Shown one piece after another: positions 9,851 through 21,556 of a DNA stretch of 64,000 bases (the stretch's first letter is position 1; each line of letters opens with the position of its first letter). This stretch comes from Cryptomeria japonica (taxonomy: Eukaryota; Streptophyta; Pinopsida; Cupressales; Cupressaceae), in the NCBI RefSeq assembly GCF_030272615.1, contig NC_081415.1, positions 266,791,425-266,855,424 of the forward strand. The letters are read 5' to 3'. Made by a program: the position numbers and the translations under genes. The notes below the pieces were generated by a model. The model saw nothing but the letters and a program-made list of their open reading frames with translations. It was not told the DNA's origin and did not search any database.

Positions 9851-12493
9851 ATGGTTTCCTTTGATGTTGGATTGTGATACTTTGTTTAAAAACTCAAGCT
9901 TACTTTATCAAGTAGAGGTTTAGTTAGATTCGCCTCCACAACAAATTGTGTCAAATGATATGGATAAAAGTCTCCCGATATGGAAACTTGATTTGACAAC
10001 TTAAGGATTAAACTTGGTATGTTGTTTTGATAGAATCCGATAGATGGTGCAATTTTGATCAATGTTATGATACTACCTGATTTTGGTTGGATGAAGTCTT
10101 ATCTTGAGCTAGTTTAGGATTTGAAAATTTTTGTTCTAAGGGTGCTTGTTTGATATTGGAATTTCTTTCTCAGATAATCTGATTCGGATTTTGACTGCTA
10201 AGTTTGACAAAAGACCCAAAAGGGTATGCAAGACTGTTGATGATTTTTTTCTAAAAGGTCCGATCAACTCTCTGTTTTTCTGGGTTTTGAATATGCGCTA
10301 AGATAGAGACTTGATGCAATAACGAATGTTCTATATGCACCATAGAAAGATCTCTATGCACTAAGATACCTCTTCTACCCACTGACTAAGATTTGTTTAA
10401 AATTGTTTTGATTGGAAAGGTTACGTGCTAATATGTCCCTGAAAAGCGCTAGTCTTTGAGCTGAAAGCACTAAGATATGCCTGTTACGCCTTAAGCTGAT
10501 GTTAAAATGCACTAAGCTAGTATTGCAAAGCACCACTGAAAGTTTACTTAGTCTGAAACTGGTTATGTGCTAATGTGAAAGCTAAGAGTGCTATATCTTA
10601 GTTTCGATATGCTACAGAATGGTTGATAAACGCTAAGAAGTTCCTACTATGCGCTAAGCTGCCCTGATTTCTTTGTTTCTACTATTTTAGGATTTTTAAC
10701 ACTTGTGTTTTTGGTGGATGATTTTTTGAAAATTAAATTGCAAACACGACACACAAAAGAGATAACAAATTTTGCGTATGCTAGACAAATAGTGCATGTT
10801 ATGTGAGGATGTGTTCAAATCCTCGATGTTTGCATAGGTTTAGATAACAAGTAAGACAAATCAAATAGACTCTTTATTCAAGGGTCATCAACAATATCAT
10901 AGCCCACTATTCTCGATACTCTTTTAGCTCAAACTGTCAAGTCACAACCTAGGGGGCGTCCGATTTTTTGCCTTTTGCAAGAAATTAACTCAAAGTGAAT
11001 TGCTTCACAATTGAGTAGTTATCTTGGGAGATATATGGTGAGTGATCTTGGGGGTAGATTCTTCCCCACCCTTTCACTATGATATTGAATATGTATAGAT
11101 ACTAACTCGGCTCAAAGTTTTTAGTGCTAAGGTTTTTGATCAGGATTGCATTCGGTCTTTAGTGATAAATTCCCTCGGGAGGCTTCCCAACCTTTAGAAT
11201 AAAGAATTTACGTATCTTAAAGATACTGGGGGAAGGCTAATTACTGAGCAAAACCATTGAAGGGGACTTTCGTTAGCCTCCACTTTTGATTATAGTGGGT
11301 TGGAACACTTGGTGATAAAGTCATTTCCCGCTTAGGTTGTTCCCCTCTCACCGACCATTAATGGCGCTCTAAGAGCAACTCGGGAGGGTAGTCCTGCCAA
11401 AGGATTTAATTACTTGAAATAAAGAAAGCATGAAAGAGTGGTTTGACTTTTTGGTCACCAAGTTAAGGGGAGAGCATATACCTTCCACTTTCGAGACAAG
11501 GCAAACAAGATTATTTTTATCCTTCAAGGCAATGCTTTTCAAATTTCTATTTGGAGATTTTGCTCCAAAAAGCATGGTTTTCTTTTTAACTTTGTATAGA
11601 AATGAGCTTCTATCTAAAAATTGGAAATCCTTGTCAACAAAACAAATCGTAAATTTTGATCAACAAAAGTAAAGTCGATAAATGAAAAATTTCTCTTTTG
11701 CGTTGCACAAAAATAAAGATGAGGTTCTTTTTATCCTTTGTGATAATGAAAATGGATCCTTTTATGCACCAAAGGAAGGTGAAATTCTTTATCCCTTTGC
11801 AAACTAAGAAGGAAATTTTTTTTGTTTCTTTTAAACCCAAATTGAAGTGTTTTCCTAACTTGCAAGAAAAAAATTTGTTTTGTTGTTCTTTTTATAACCT
11901 AAAGGAAGATGTTGTAGATTTTAAACCCAAAAAGACAATTGAGATTCTTTCCAAACTTATAGAAAGGTAAATTCTTTTTACTTTAACTAGAAAGTTAAAA
12001 GAACTAAAATTCATATCTTAACTTAATCCAAACCTGCAAGAAAATGGTTAGCTACTTGCAAGCAGAAAGTTAGTTAAAAAACTAGAATCTGATGTGGGCT
12101 TACACAAGCCTAAAATTATTTTCCCTCGGTTATAGTTTAGTGTTTTTCTCTGTTATAGGTATGTGCTAAATAGCGGCATAGAAGCACTAAAATAATTCAC
12201 CAAAGTGCTAATAAAAGTTTCCAATGCGCTACTCTGATTATTGGTTGTGCTACGCTGTTTGTTCCAATATGTCGAGTAAAAACCAGAACATCATGCACTA
12301 ACATAAAGTCTAGATGTGCTAAGGAATAGGTCTCACATGCTAAAAAGTGTATCGAAAGTGCTAATAAATGGTTTCAAAGTGCTAACAAAAGGTTCCCATG
12401 CGCTAAAAATATCTTTCCGCATTCTTGCAATCTTTCTCCTATATCAAAAGCGATAAGATTAATGGGGTCTTTCCCCATGGTGGGCGCCAGAAA
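9851..12493 (-). repeat. Leader of the second Tat unit (duplicate of 27160-29815)
   Basis: It is a direct duplicate of the complete unit's leader with scattered substitutions and small indels. It carries the same two clusters of the ATGCGCTAA-like motif (about 10291-10690 and 12160-12410) and the same central block (11291-11455). Short ORFs in it on either strand (such as 11369-11970) do not resemble proteins and are treated as chance. Confidence 0.85.
12473..12489 (-). other. Primer-binding site of the second Tat unit
   Basis: The reverse complement reads TGGCGCCCACCATGGGG, one base different from the site at 29794-29811, and lies next to the inner end of LTR2. Its presence beside a central LTR is what identifies the tandem arrangement. 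Confidence 0.85.
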
Positions 12494-13944
12494 TGTGTGT
12501 GACAAAAACATAAAAGTCTCATTCCAAAGTGTCCACACACCAATGAGACTCTTGGTGCAAGTTATAGGAGCTATATTAAATAGCTCAACTTCCCAAGGGG
12601 TGTCCCACTATTCTCTATCTCACAGGATCCCTCAAGTCAATGCCTTTGCTCTTAGATCACTGAGAAAAGTGACTTAGGAATGACAACTCCAAGAGTGAGT
12701 GATGTTTGATTAATTTAGCATGAATGAATTCCTAGATATGCGTGATATTGAATCTATGATGATTTAAACTAGCATAAAAGATGATGATAAGATAAAGGAT
12801 TGGTGAACTTATCCTAGCATGATATACTAGTCTAACATGGATATGCTATGATATTTAAAATTACTTCTAAAATGCTATTAAGATGATTTTTATCAAAGAG
12901 AGGCTAAATGCTTATTAAAATGACTATAAATTAGATCCATGAAACTTGGATTTCTCAAAATGAGAGAATGAGAGCTCTATTTATAAGAAAAATAGGGCAA
13001 TGGATGGTCAAGATTGGATAATCTTAACAAGGGCCAAGATTGAAAGTTATCAATCCATGTTCACAATTCTCACCAATGAAATGGTGGCAATTGTCAACAA
13101 GAGGTTGCTTGAGAGGAGATGAAAGAAGCATTAAATGCTTGAGAAGACATGAAGGTTACCTTAGGAGGTAAGGGTTAAGGTTGGGTTAGAATTATCCATT
13201 GGATAAAGCTTTTACCTAAAGGATAAACTGTTGTGCAAGGGTTAAAGGGGTAACCAAGGTTAAATACATGAATGCTTGATGAGACCCTTGGGTTAGATGG
13301 GAGTTGAGTTAGAGAGAAAGTCTCTAATCATGCAAGAAAGTTGAGTTAACCATTAATGGTTATGTAAGAGCCTTTAATGGTTTGGAAGACTTTGAGGGTT
13401 AACTTGTTGAGGATATAAAGCCTTTAATGGTTTTAAAAGACTTTGGAGGCTTTGATAAGTGACTTCCCTTTTCTTAGGAATGTGCCAAAATTTAGGAGAT
13501 GAATTAGGCTAAATTGGAAGGGATTAGAATCATTTAGAAGGAGATTTAGGAGGCAAGTGGGAGATGTAGGAAAATGCAAGTGGATGGAGGAGGATTTTAA
13601 TTAAAATAAATTACTTTATTTTAACAAAAATAGAAGCATCTTGCATAAATACAAGTGGGTGATTAAAATAAATAAATTAGATTTATTTATTTACAAGGAT
13701 CAATTTAATTAAATGTAAATTTAATTAAAAAGGGAGAAAGGGGAATTAATTAAATAAAGTGATTCATTTAGTTAAAGGCTAGAAAAGGCTTAGGTGAACT
13801 TAATTAGATAAGTTGAGTAACTTATTTAATCAAATAGATGAATGCGGAGAAATTAATTAAATAGAATTTAATTAATAGGAGGATTGGGTTTAAAATAAAT
13901 GTTAAATATTCATTTAGGAAAGTGGTCATATTTATACGTGTACA
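12494..13944 (-). repeat. LTR2 of the Tat composite (1451 bp, shared central LTR)
   Basis: It runs TGTGTGTGAC...ACGTGTACA and aligns to LTR1 end to end. The 14-bp length difference comes mainly from a gap near the start (bases after TGTGTGTG). It is the 3' LTR of the complete unit (PPT at 13945-13957) and also the 5' LTR of the truncated unit (PBS at 12473-12489). Its distal part is rich in TTAATTAA-type sequence. Confidence 0.92.
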
Positions 13945-13957
13945 TTTTGCCCCTCTT
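13945..13957 (-). other. Polypurine tract of the complete Tat unit
   Basis: The reverse complement reads AAGAGGGGCAAAA and directly abuts the LTR start TGTACACG. This marks where plus-strand DNA synthesis would start and confirms LTR2 as a 3' LTR. Confidence 0.85.
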
Positions 13958-14560
13958 AGAAGTGACATGTGTGCACATGTTGATTCAAAGAAAAATTTTT
14001 GGATATGCTATCAAAATTTGATTGATATGATGTCGTATGTCGAGATGTTGATATGATGCCCCAGATTTGATGAACAATATTGATGATGCCCCCTCGGGAG
14101 ATGAATCAAGGATTTTGAAAAATTTGTTGATTGGATGAGCATTTTTAAATTAATTGCATTTTGAATATTTGGACTATGTTGAATGCATTTTAATTGATTC
14201 ATCTCCCAAAAATGATGTTGATAAGGTTAAAAGTGAGAAAAATGAGGAAAATACATGGCCCACTTACTAACCTTGTTGACTTTTACCCTATAAAAAGGTA
14301 AAAAGTGATTTTATTCTTATCATTTGCACATTTGTCTCCTTGTGATTGTGACATTTTAGCTTTGACAAAGATGTTGGTTCCATATGCTTCACACTGATTC
14401 AAGCACGTTCATCGATACCAGAGGCCTACCATGCATGACCCACCTATAAGTGATCCAAAACTTTCCACATTTTTAATGGATTTTGCCTGTTTTGGTCACA
14501 TTTTTCATGTTTTAATTAAAAATTTGTGATTTTAAAGTGTAGATATTTTTGTGTACTGCA
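13958..14560. other. Non-coding spacer inside the Tat 3' region
   Basis: AT-rich sequence with no ORF of note. It contains repeated short GATGTTGATATGATG-like stretches near 14000-14080. It separates the polypurine tract from the inverted motif cluster. Confidence 0.6.
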
Positions 14561-14930
14561 TACGATAGAGAAGATAGTGCGTAGGTTTAACCTAGTTAGG
14601 TTAGCATTCAAGTTGCATTTTGCAGCGCATTGGCCAGTTAGGGTAGTGCATTGATTGGTTTAGCACCTAGGGTTTACAAGTTACCGTGCAGGGAGAAAAG
14701 GATAGCGCATCAAGTAGAGTAGCGCTTTGGGTTAGTAGGGTAGCGCAGTGGCAGGACTAGTTAGCGTATAAAGGGATTTAGCATGTAAAGTAAAGTGTCT
14801 AGCGCATTGGTGAAGAAAGATAGTGCATAAGTAGTAGCTTAGCTCGTTGGAGGTCTGTTTTGGTGCGTAGAGTCCAAAAACAGGTGAAGAAGGCTTAGGA
14901 GAATGCGTTGAGGGTCGAATAGATTAGGTA
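14561..14930. repeat. Cluster of TAGCGCAT-like motifs (inverted relative to the leader clusters)
   Basis: About a dozen copies of TAGCGCAT or one-base variants (for example near 14572, 14632, 14704, 14746, 14799, 14822) are spaced about 20-40 bp apart. The motif is the reverse complement of the ATGCGCTA motif repeated in both leader clusters of the same element. Spacing is irregular and the intervening sequences are unrelated, so this is not a tandem satellite. Confidence 0.75.
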
Positions 14931-15179
14931 GATGGCTTAGGGGTTGGTAGGTGCCTGCTAAGTGTTTCAAGATGGGTCATGAGCCAATGTTTTGCCTATT
15001 GTGATGATGTTTGATTCCTGATATGATGATTTTTGGAGTCTGTTGTTGAAATTACTTTCGATATGGAGTTCTAAGCTGGTTGATTATTTTGATAAGGATC
15101 TTGTTTTGCTTTTGATGTGGATCTTTGATTATTTGCCTTGCAATATGAATTTGATGTCCAATATGAGTTTCGATTCTTG

Positions 15180-15830
15180 ATTTCTAATATGATTCCTGAT
15201 GTGATGCTTGCGTTATGGATCTTTGATATGATTTCTTGATATGATGCTTCTGTTATGGGTCTTTGGTATGATTTATTGATATGATGCTTTCGTTATGGGT
15301 CCTGATTTTTTATATGGGTCAGATTTTCGATATGATGCTTGCGTTATGGGTCCTGATTGGTTTCTCGAGATGGGTCATACTTTTTATATGGGTCAAATTT
15401 TTGATATGATGCTTGCATTATGGGTCTTGATTGATTTCTTGATATGGGTCAGATTTTTGATATGATGCTTGTGTTATGGGTCTTTGATTGATTTCTTGAT
15501 ATGGGTTAGAGTTTCAATATGATGCTTGTGTTATGGGTCCTGATTGATTTATCAAGATGGGTCAGATTTTTTATATAATGCTTGCATTATGGGTCTTAAT
15601 TGATTTCTTGATATGGGTCAAATTTTTGATATGATGCTTATGTTATGGGTATTGATTGATTTCTCGATATGGGTTAGATTTTTTATATGATGTTTGCATT
15701 ATGGGTCCTGATTGATTTCTTGAGATGGGTCAGATTTTCAATGTGGGTCAAATTTTTGATATGATGCTTGCATTATGGGTCTTGATTGATTTCTCGATAT
15801 GGGTCAGATTTCGTTGAGATGTTTCATTGT
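15180..15830. repeat. Tandem repeat, core period about 56 bp, in the Tat 3' region
   Basis: The unit contains GATATGATGCTTGCATTATGGGTC followed by a TGATTTCTTGATATGGGTCAG-like half (each quoted approximately). About 11 copies of GATGCTTGYRTTATGG occur, spaced 37-76 bp apart and mostly 55-57 bp. It lies just before the antisense PMD ORF. Tandem arrays in the 3' untranslated region are known in Tat elements and can seed satellite DNA. Confidence 0.88.
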
Positions 15831-15870
15831 TTCAAGTTGATTTTGTTTTGATTGGATATATCGGATAGAT

Positions 15871-17815
15871 GTGGGAATTGATGATGGACAATTTTTTATT
15901 TTGCAGACACAACTTGTTGTACTTCAATCACGAGAGCAATTTTCGCAGCCATGGCCATTGATTTTGCAATTGTCACAGGCTGATAGGGATGTGATTGAGA
16001 GATGCAGTTTATCTTCCTTACTAGACATGCCTCGATATATCATTAACCGTAGTTTGTTGACATCTTTGGCAGAGAGGTGGCACAGTGACATGAACACCTT
16101 CCACTTGGCTACGTGCAAGATAACAGTCACACCAGAGGACTGTTATCGCATTCAACGAATTCCTATAGTTGGGGCCTTGTTGCCATATGAGAAGACTGAG
16201 GAGGGTGGGACAGAGGCTCTCCATCACATCTTCTAGGATGATCAGATATGTGGATATGAGATCCCTTGGCAAGAGTTTGTTGATCTTGATTATGCTTCAT
16301 TGCATTCTGTACTACAGGTTTTATTGTTGGATTTTTGTGTCCCAACTATAGGTTGAAGGGACTAGCTGTGGGATGGGGATTGGTTTTGGAGGATATGGTG
16401 ACACAGTGGCACATGTTCGCGTGGGGTCCTATTTGTTATCCTATCTTTATAGACAGCTTCATCAGGTGGTTTATCTAGGATACAACAGTTTATCTGCTGG
16501 GGTGACATTACTATAGGTGTGGGCCTGGGAGGACATTCCTATGTCGAGACCACTTGCAGATAAGGATAGGCCAGTTGGTCAAGCATATTTCTATGGGTAT
16601 ACAGGTATAGTTGTCCATCGTAAGTTGGGAAAAATAGAGCACTGGCAAAGAGCATTGGATGATATCGATACGATCATTTGGAGACCGTCTATGGATTGTG
16701 AGGTGTGGGCTAAGGACGGGCTAGAGATACCCTATGTGTATATGTTGAGATATTTGATCAGGCGGATGCCCTTTATCATTGAGCGATTTTTGTACAGCCA
16801 TGTTCAGTGGCAGTATGGGACACAATAAGGGATGCCATAGGGAGCATGTTTATATGCTTGTCGAATACGGGTTGTGCCAGAGTGGGGACCCACAATGGAT
16901 AGTGTAGTGGTGGTAGAGGAGTGATTATGGAGCTAGGGTTGTTGATGTCGGGATGACAGAGGAGTTTGTAGCGTACTTTGTGGCACATGCAATGGCATAG
17001 ATATCAGATCAAGCAGAGATGTTACCTGCCTTTGATGATGATGAGCATGATTAGCCAAAGAGGTGAGCGGGAGTCAGATAGAGAGATGAGGAGGGAGAGG
17101 AGGTAGGAGATGGAGGTGGAGATGGTGGAGGAGGTGGTGGAGGAGGTGGCGGAGGAGGGAGAGGATTTTATAGAGGGAGAGATAGAGGACGAGGGGGAGA
17201 TGGTGGGAGAGATAGAGGAGGAGGAGGGATCCTTCTTGGTGTTGGTGGTGTTGGTAGGGTAGGTGTAGTGTTAGCGATGGTGGGTGGTATAGAGGATGTT
17301 AGGTGACTCGCTCAGAGGAGGAGATCTGATGTTCTACCTCTACCGACACCTCATACTAGGATAGGTATAGGTGGGACCATGACACAGGTACCCATTCAGA
17401 ACAGGGTACCCACTCATCGATAGGATTCACAGATTAGAGCCCCGCATGTCACAGTATAGGAGCTGCAAGCACAAGTATTAGCACAACAGTTCTAGATTAC
17501 ACAGATTATGGTAGAGCAGGATACAAGGAGAGAGCATTGGGGTCGGGTAGAGGATCTTGCTGAGAGATTGGAGACACACTGAGGGAGATATGGTATATGA
17601 CCAAGGAGGCCAAGTACTATAGGCGTCTATATGAGGAGTTGGTTCCTAGAGAGCACAAAGCTCCTAGCTATGCAACTAATCGGTCTTCTCGTAGTCATAC
17701 GAGGATAGAGAGTAGAGGTGTTACGGGGCCTACCAGACGTGATCCACCTGGTGGAGATCCAAGAGCTAGTCCATCTACCATGAGACCATCAGTCCCAGGA
17801 GATATTCATACCTGA
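15871..17815 (+). pseudogene. Antisense extra ORF with plant mobile domain (PMD), broken
   Basis: On the + strand, opposite to the element's pol, the translation resembles the plant mobile domain of the MAIN/MAIL family. It shows RSLLTSLAERWHSDMNTFHL, then TCKITVTPEDCYRI (a PMD typically has a 'HTFHLP.GE.T.TL.DV..LLGLP' shape), a middle part readable with frameshifts (SYLYRQLH, SAGVTLL) and VWAWEDIPMSRP, matching the PMD 'LLQLWAWERIP' motif. A Gly/Arg-rich stretch (about 17090-17280) and a Gln-rich, coiled-coil-like tail follow. Stops at 16236 and later, frameshifts, and GTG as first codon make it a pseudogene. PMD ORFs have been reported in Tat-type elements. Confidence 0.82.
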
Positions 17816-18106
17816 GAGACTTGTCTCAGTTGTATTTTGACCATTTTTTGTATTTTGATAAACATGATATCCCTTGTACATTTTGACCATTTTTTAGAGA
17901 GATATATATATAGCATTGATTTATCTGATCCACATGTGATGTGTTATCGATGATGATTTATGATATGCATTATGTTTTGATATGAGAGTTCCAGGATGAT
18001 GATTTGATGCTTAGATAATAATGCTCTTGATTTTGATGATTATGTATGATCCATGATGAAATGAGAATATGATGATGCATTGTTACCTTGATTTCTTTGA
18101 TTTATA
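17816..18106. other. Spacer after the PMD ORF
   Basis: AT-rich sequence with many GATATGATG-like words and no ORF of note. It would hold the 3' end of any antisense PMD transcript; no clear polyadenylation signal was picked out. Confidence 0.5.
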
Positions 18107-18235
18107 AGATGTATGATATGATAATGATGTGAGATGTATCTTGAAAATGAGATGTATGATATGATAATGATGTGAGATGTATCTTGAAAATAAGATGTAT
18201 GATATGATAATGATGTGAGATGTATCTTGAAAATG
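18107..18235. repeat. Tandem repeat, 43-bp period, three copies
   Basis: Copies begin at 18107, 18150 and 18193 with AGATGTATGATATGATAATG, and each contains GTGAGATGTATCTTGAAAAT. The minus-strand ORF over it (His/Ser-rich) is a consequence of the repeat. Confidence 0.88.
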
Positions 18236-18303
18236 TATGATAATGATAATGATGTGAGACTAATGCAAGATGAAATGTGATTTTAGGATGATATGCAAGT
18301 TTT

Positions 18304-18381
18304 AAAATGATATGCAACTAAATGCAAGTTTAAAATGATATGCAACTAAATGCAAGTTTAAAATGATATGCAACTAAATGA
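18304..18381. repeat. Tandem repeat, 28-bp period, three copies
   Basis: The word AAAATGATATGCAACTAAAT starts at 18304, 18332 and 18360, an exact 28-bp spacing. It lies in the non-coding part between pol and the PMD ORF. Confidence 0.88.
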
Positions 18382-19384
18382 TCGCCTTCATTATGTCATT
18401 GTCATTCTTGTTTAGTCACTTGGTTATGCTCTATTTGTGTTTGTCATCATTGAGTTTTTGATATGTTGGAAGTTTAGACAAGCATCATGGTATATTTGAG
18501 CCATAATGACTTGAGTAAAACTTACATGGATGTTTGATATGGAAAGGTCGCACAAGCATCAAGGTATAATTGAACCAAGATGACCTAAGTGTTGCTTGCG
18601 TAAAATAGACAAGAGTTAACCAATTGTATGCGCAAAGTAGAAAATGTCTTCAATGATATGTTTCCAATCATTTCTCAAGGCAAATTTGCACCATACAAGT
18701 GATTGCCTCACAGATAGAAAGCCAAAAAAAAGAGTATCAGATTCCTTTGTTGCTTCACTATCTCAATGCATCCTTGAGGAGCTCAGGAGATCTAATGATT
18801 CAAAATTTAAGATGCAAAATAGTCAAAACTTTATGCAATATGTAAACAAGTCATAGTTCAAAAAATCATCCATCATGTGTGTGTTAAATTTTACCATTGG
18901 ATAATAGTCTTGTTTTCTAGCCTAAAGAGCAGTTTTTGACATTTTGTTTCCTTAGCATGCCACGAGCTTGGTTTGCATGTTGTTGGAATAGTTAACTTGA
19001 GAGGAATTCTGCCCCTAGCTACAGATATCTATCGATGTGGATATACACGATGATCACCAAGCCATGGTGGGATACAGTATGGAGAAACTGCTCGTTTTGG
19101 ATAATCAAGGACAATGACTATGCTAAGTATGTCCGAGATAATGTTGCATGAAAAGTGTTGGGAGATGGCCTTTAGCTAAGACTAGATAGATCAAAAAATA
19201 GAAGTATTGATAGATAGAGGAGTTTTTCTCTCACAAATAGTTCTTGTTGCCAGGTTTTCACTACTATTTTTACTGCACTCTTTTTTTCTTTTTTTGTTTG
19301 ATGTTTTGATTCTTTTTTCTTTTTTCATGCATTGGACGACTTAAGTATAGAATTTCTTTAGATAAATATTGTTGGTTGGTTCAT
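18382..19384. other. Non-coding spacer between pol and the 28-bp repeats
   Basis: No domain was recognised on either strand. The short + strand ORF at 18644-18856 has no visible family features. The tail of integrase may reach to about 19385 on the minus strand. Confidence 0.5.
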
Positions 19385-20342
19385 CGAGCATGTCCCCTTC
19401 TGAAGTTGTTAGCTGATAGGTGCCTAATCCATAGGCTGATATAATGACAAAGGGACCCAACCATTTAGGTTCAAACTTCCCTTTCTTTTCTCGATCTTGT
19501 TGATTTCTTGGATTTTCCTTTAGAACGAGATCACCGACCTTGAAAGCTCTAGGGATGACCTTATGATTGTAGCTTCTGCAGACGTGTTGCTGGTATGCTT
19601 TGAGATGATCATAGGTATGTTGTCATTTTTCATCTAGAAGCTCTAGTTCATGCAACATGTTTACCCGATATTCCTCATCTGGTATGAGGCCTTTTAAAGA
19701 TACTCTAAGAGAGGGAATTTCTACCTCAAGAGGTAGAATTGCTTTTGATCCATACACCAAAGAATATGGTGTAGCCCCTGTAGGTGTTTGAACACTAGTC
19801 CTATATGCCCAAAGTGTCAGATTGAGTTGTACATGCCAATCCTTACCTACATCATTTACTATTTTCTTAAGGATTTTCAAAATTGTTTTATTTGATGCCT
19901 CTGCTTGACCATTCTCCTATGGGTAGTAAGGTGTGGAGAAGTGATGTTGGATTTTGAATTGCTCACATAGCTCTTGCACATCTTGATTTTTAAAGGGACA
20001 CCCATTGTCTGTGATGATAGAACTGGGAATGTCGTATCTACAAATGAGGTAATGGAGAATAAATGAGGCAATATATTTTCTAGTTATATTGGTCATGGGG
20101 ACGGATTCAATCCATTTTGTAAAATACTTTGTTGTGGTGATAATGAACTTGTGTCCATTTAAAGAGGAAGGATGGATTTTCCTTACTAAGTCAAGTCCCC
20201 ATTGACAGAAAGGCCAAGATGTAGTATATGGTTGTAGTTCTTGTGCTGGTGCATGGATCAGATTGCCATGAATTTGGCACATACGACATTTCTTTACGAA
20301 TTGATAAGAGTCTTTCTCCATTGTTGGCCAGTAATATCTCAT
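19385..20342 (-). pseudogene. pol: Tat integrase
   Basis: The minus-strand translation begins MRYYWPTMEKDSYQFVKKCRMCQ with the C..C of the zinc finger, then WPFCQWGLDLV (first catalytic D), IITDNGCPFKN (second D) and, after a stop at about 19918, the NGQAEASNK glutamate motif and AYRTSVQTPTGATPYSLVYG, characteristic of Ty3/gypsy. The C-terminal part (19623-19880) has LPLEVEIPSLRV and continues to about 19385 with stops. It integrated the DNA copy into the genome. It is placed after RNase H, as in Ty3/gypsy. Confidence 0.92.
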
Positions 20343-20827
20343 TCTTAGAATTTTTTTGGTGAGAGTAGGACCACTTGAATGTGTGCCATAGATACCTTCA
20401 TGAATCTTGTTTAAGGTTGAGTCAGATTCATTATGATCAAGGCATCAAAGAAGCATACCATCTAGACCTCGATGATACAGTGTGTCAGCGATTAAGGTAT
20501 AACGGGTGGCTTGCCAGATAAAGCTGTGAGTGGTAGGGTATTGTTCTTAAAATATTCATAGATTGTCTCGTATAATGGGGAGTCTGAACCGGTTAAGGCT
20601 TAGATGGCATGGGATGCAGAATTGTCATAGGCTGGGGAAAATAGTTTCTCTACCAGGAACTCATAACGACTCTGTTGCTCTGGAATTTGTAGCAGTGAAG
20701 CAATAGTGGCCATTGCATCGACCACTCTATTGTCCAACCTTGGTATTTGCTTGAAGGTGATATGTACAAAGTACTATTTGAAATCATCCACCATCCGCTT
20801 GTAGGGCATTAGTTTATCATCCTTTGT
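20343..20827 (-). pseudogene. pol: Linker between the Tat second RNase H and integrase
   Basis: Broken minus-strand translation includes YFVHITFKQIPRLDNRVVDAMA (the end of the RNase H fold) and a histidine-bearing stretch near 20350-20420 (N-terminal integrase finger). Stops are frequent. Confidence 0.65.
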
Positions 20828-21165
20828 CTAATATTCATCATTGATTTGATTGATAACTAATTGAGAGTCTCCATATACTCTTAAGTTTGTGATTCTCCAT
20901 TCCACTGCCATTTTAATTCTTATTACCAGGGCTTCATACTCAGTGATGTTATTAGTACATGGAAACATCAATCTATAAGATCGAGGAATTGTATGCCCCT
21001 CAGGAGTGAAAAACAAGATGCCAGCTCTGGATCCATGTTGGGTATAGGAATCATCAAAGTACAGGGTCCATTGTTTGGGTATGATAGTAAGGACATCCAT
21101 GTCTGGAAATTCCACCTGCATTGGTTGTTTATCTGGTAGTGGTGCTTCAGCCAGTTGATTTGCAA
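20828..21165 (-). pseudogene. pol: Second (archaeal-type) RNase H of the Tat element
   Basis: The translation WTLYFDDSYTQHGSRAGILF..PEGH..., NNITEYEALVIRIKMA and VYGDSQLVINQI is the additional RNase H that sits after the ordinary one in Tat elements. The catalytic D (YFDD), E (TEYEA) and D (GDSQ) are present; the usual YFDGS reads YFDDS. An extra RNase H is a diagnostic trait of the Tat lineage. The piece ends at a stop in INDEY. Further breaks lie on both sides. Confidence 0.88.
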
Positions 21166-21556
21166 TTACCTATCCTTTGATATCCCAGTGCTCTATGTAT
21201 TGGATATCAAAGTCATAGAGAATCATGACCCATTTAGCCAGTCGGCCTCTAAGAGCTGCTTTGTTGAGTAGATACTTGAGTGGATCAATTTTTGCTACCA
21301 GCTTGATTGTGTGAGATAGCATGTAATGGCAAAACTTTTGAGAGGTGAACACCACAGCTAAGCAAGCCTTCTCAATGAATGTATAATTTATCTCATATCT
21401 ATTTAATGTTCTACTGATGTAATATATAGCTCATTCCTTGCCTTCTAGATCTTCTTGTGCTAGCAATGCCCCTAGTGATACTAGAATTGTTGATATGCAG
21501 AGGATGAGCGGCTTGCCTGCTATCGGTGGTACCAGAACTGGTGGATTCATTAGATA
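21166..21556 (-). pseudogene. pol: Ordinary RNase H region of the Tat element
   Basis: Translated minus-strand pieces include FTSQKFCHYMLSHTIKLVAKIDPLKYLLNK, RGRLAKWVMILYDFDIQYI and HWDIKG (cf. the usual KGQ.lADfLA), the ordinary RNase H remnant typical of Ty3/gypsy pol. It is broken by stops and a frameshift near 21411-21430. Its catalytic residues are not clear. Confidence 0.8.
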
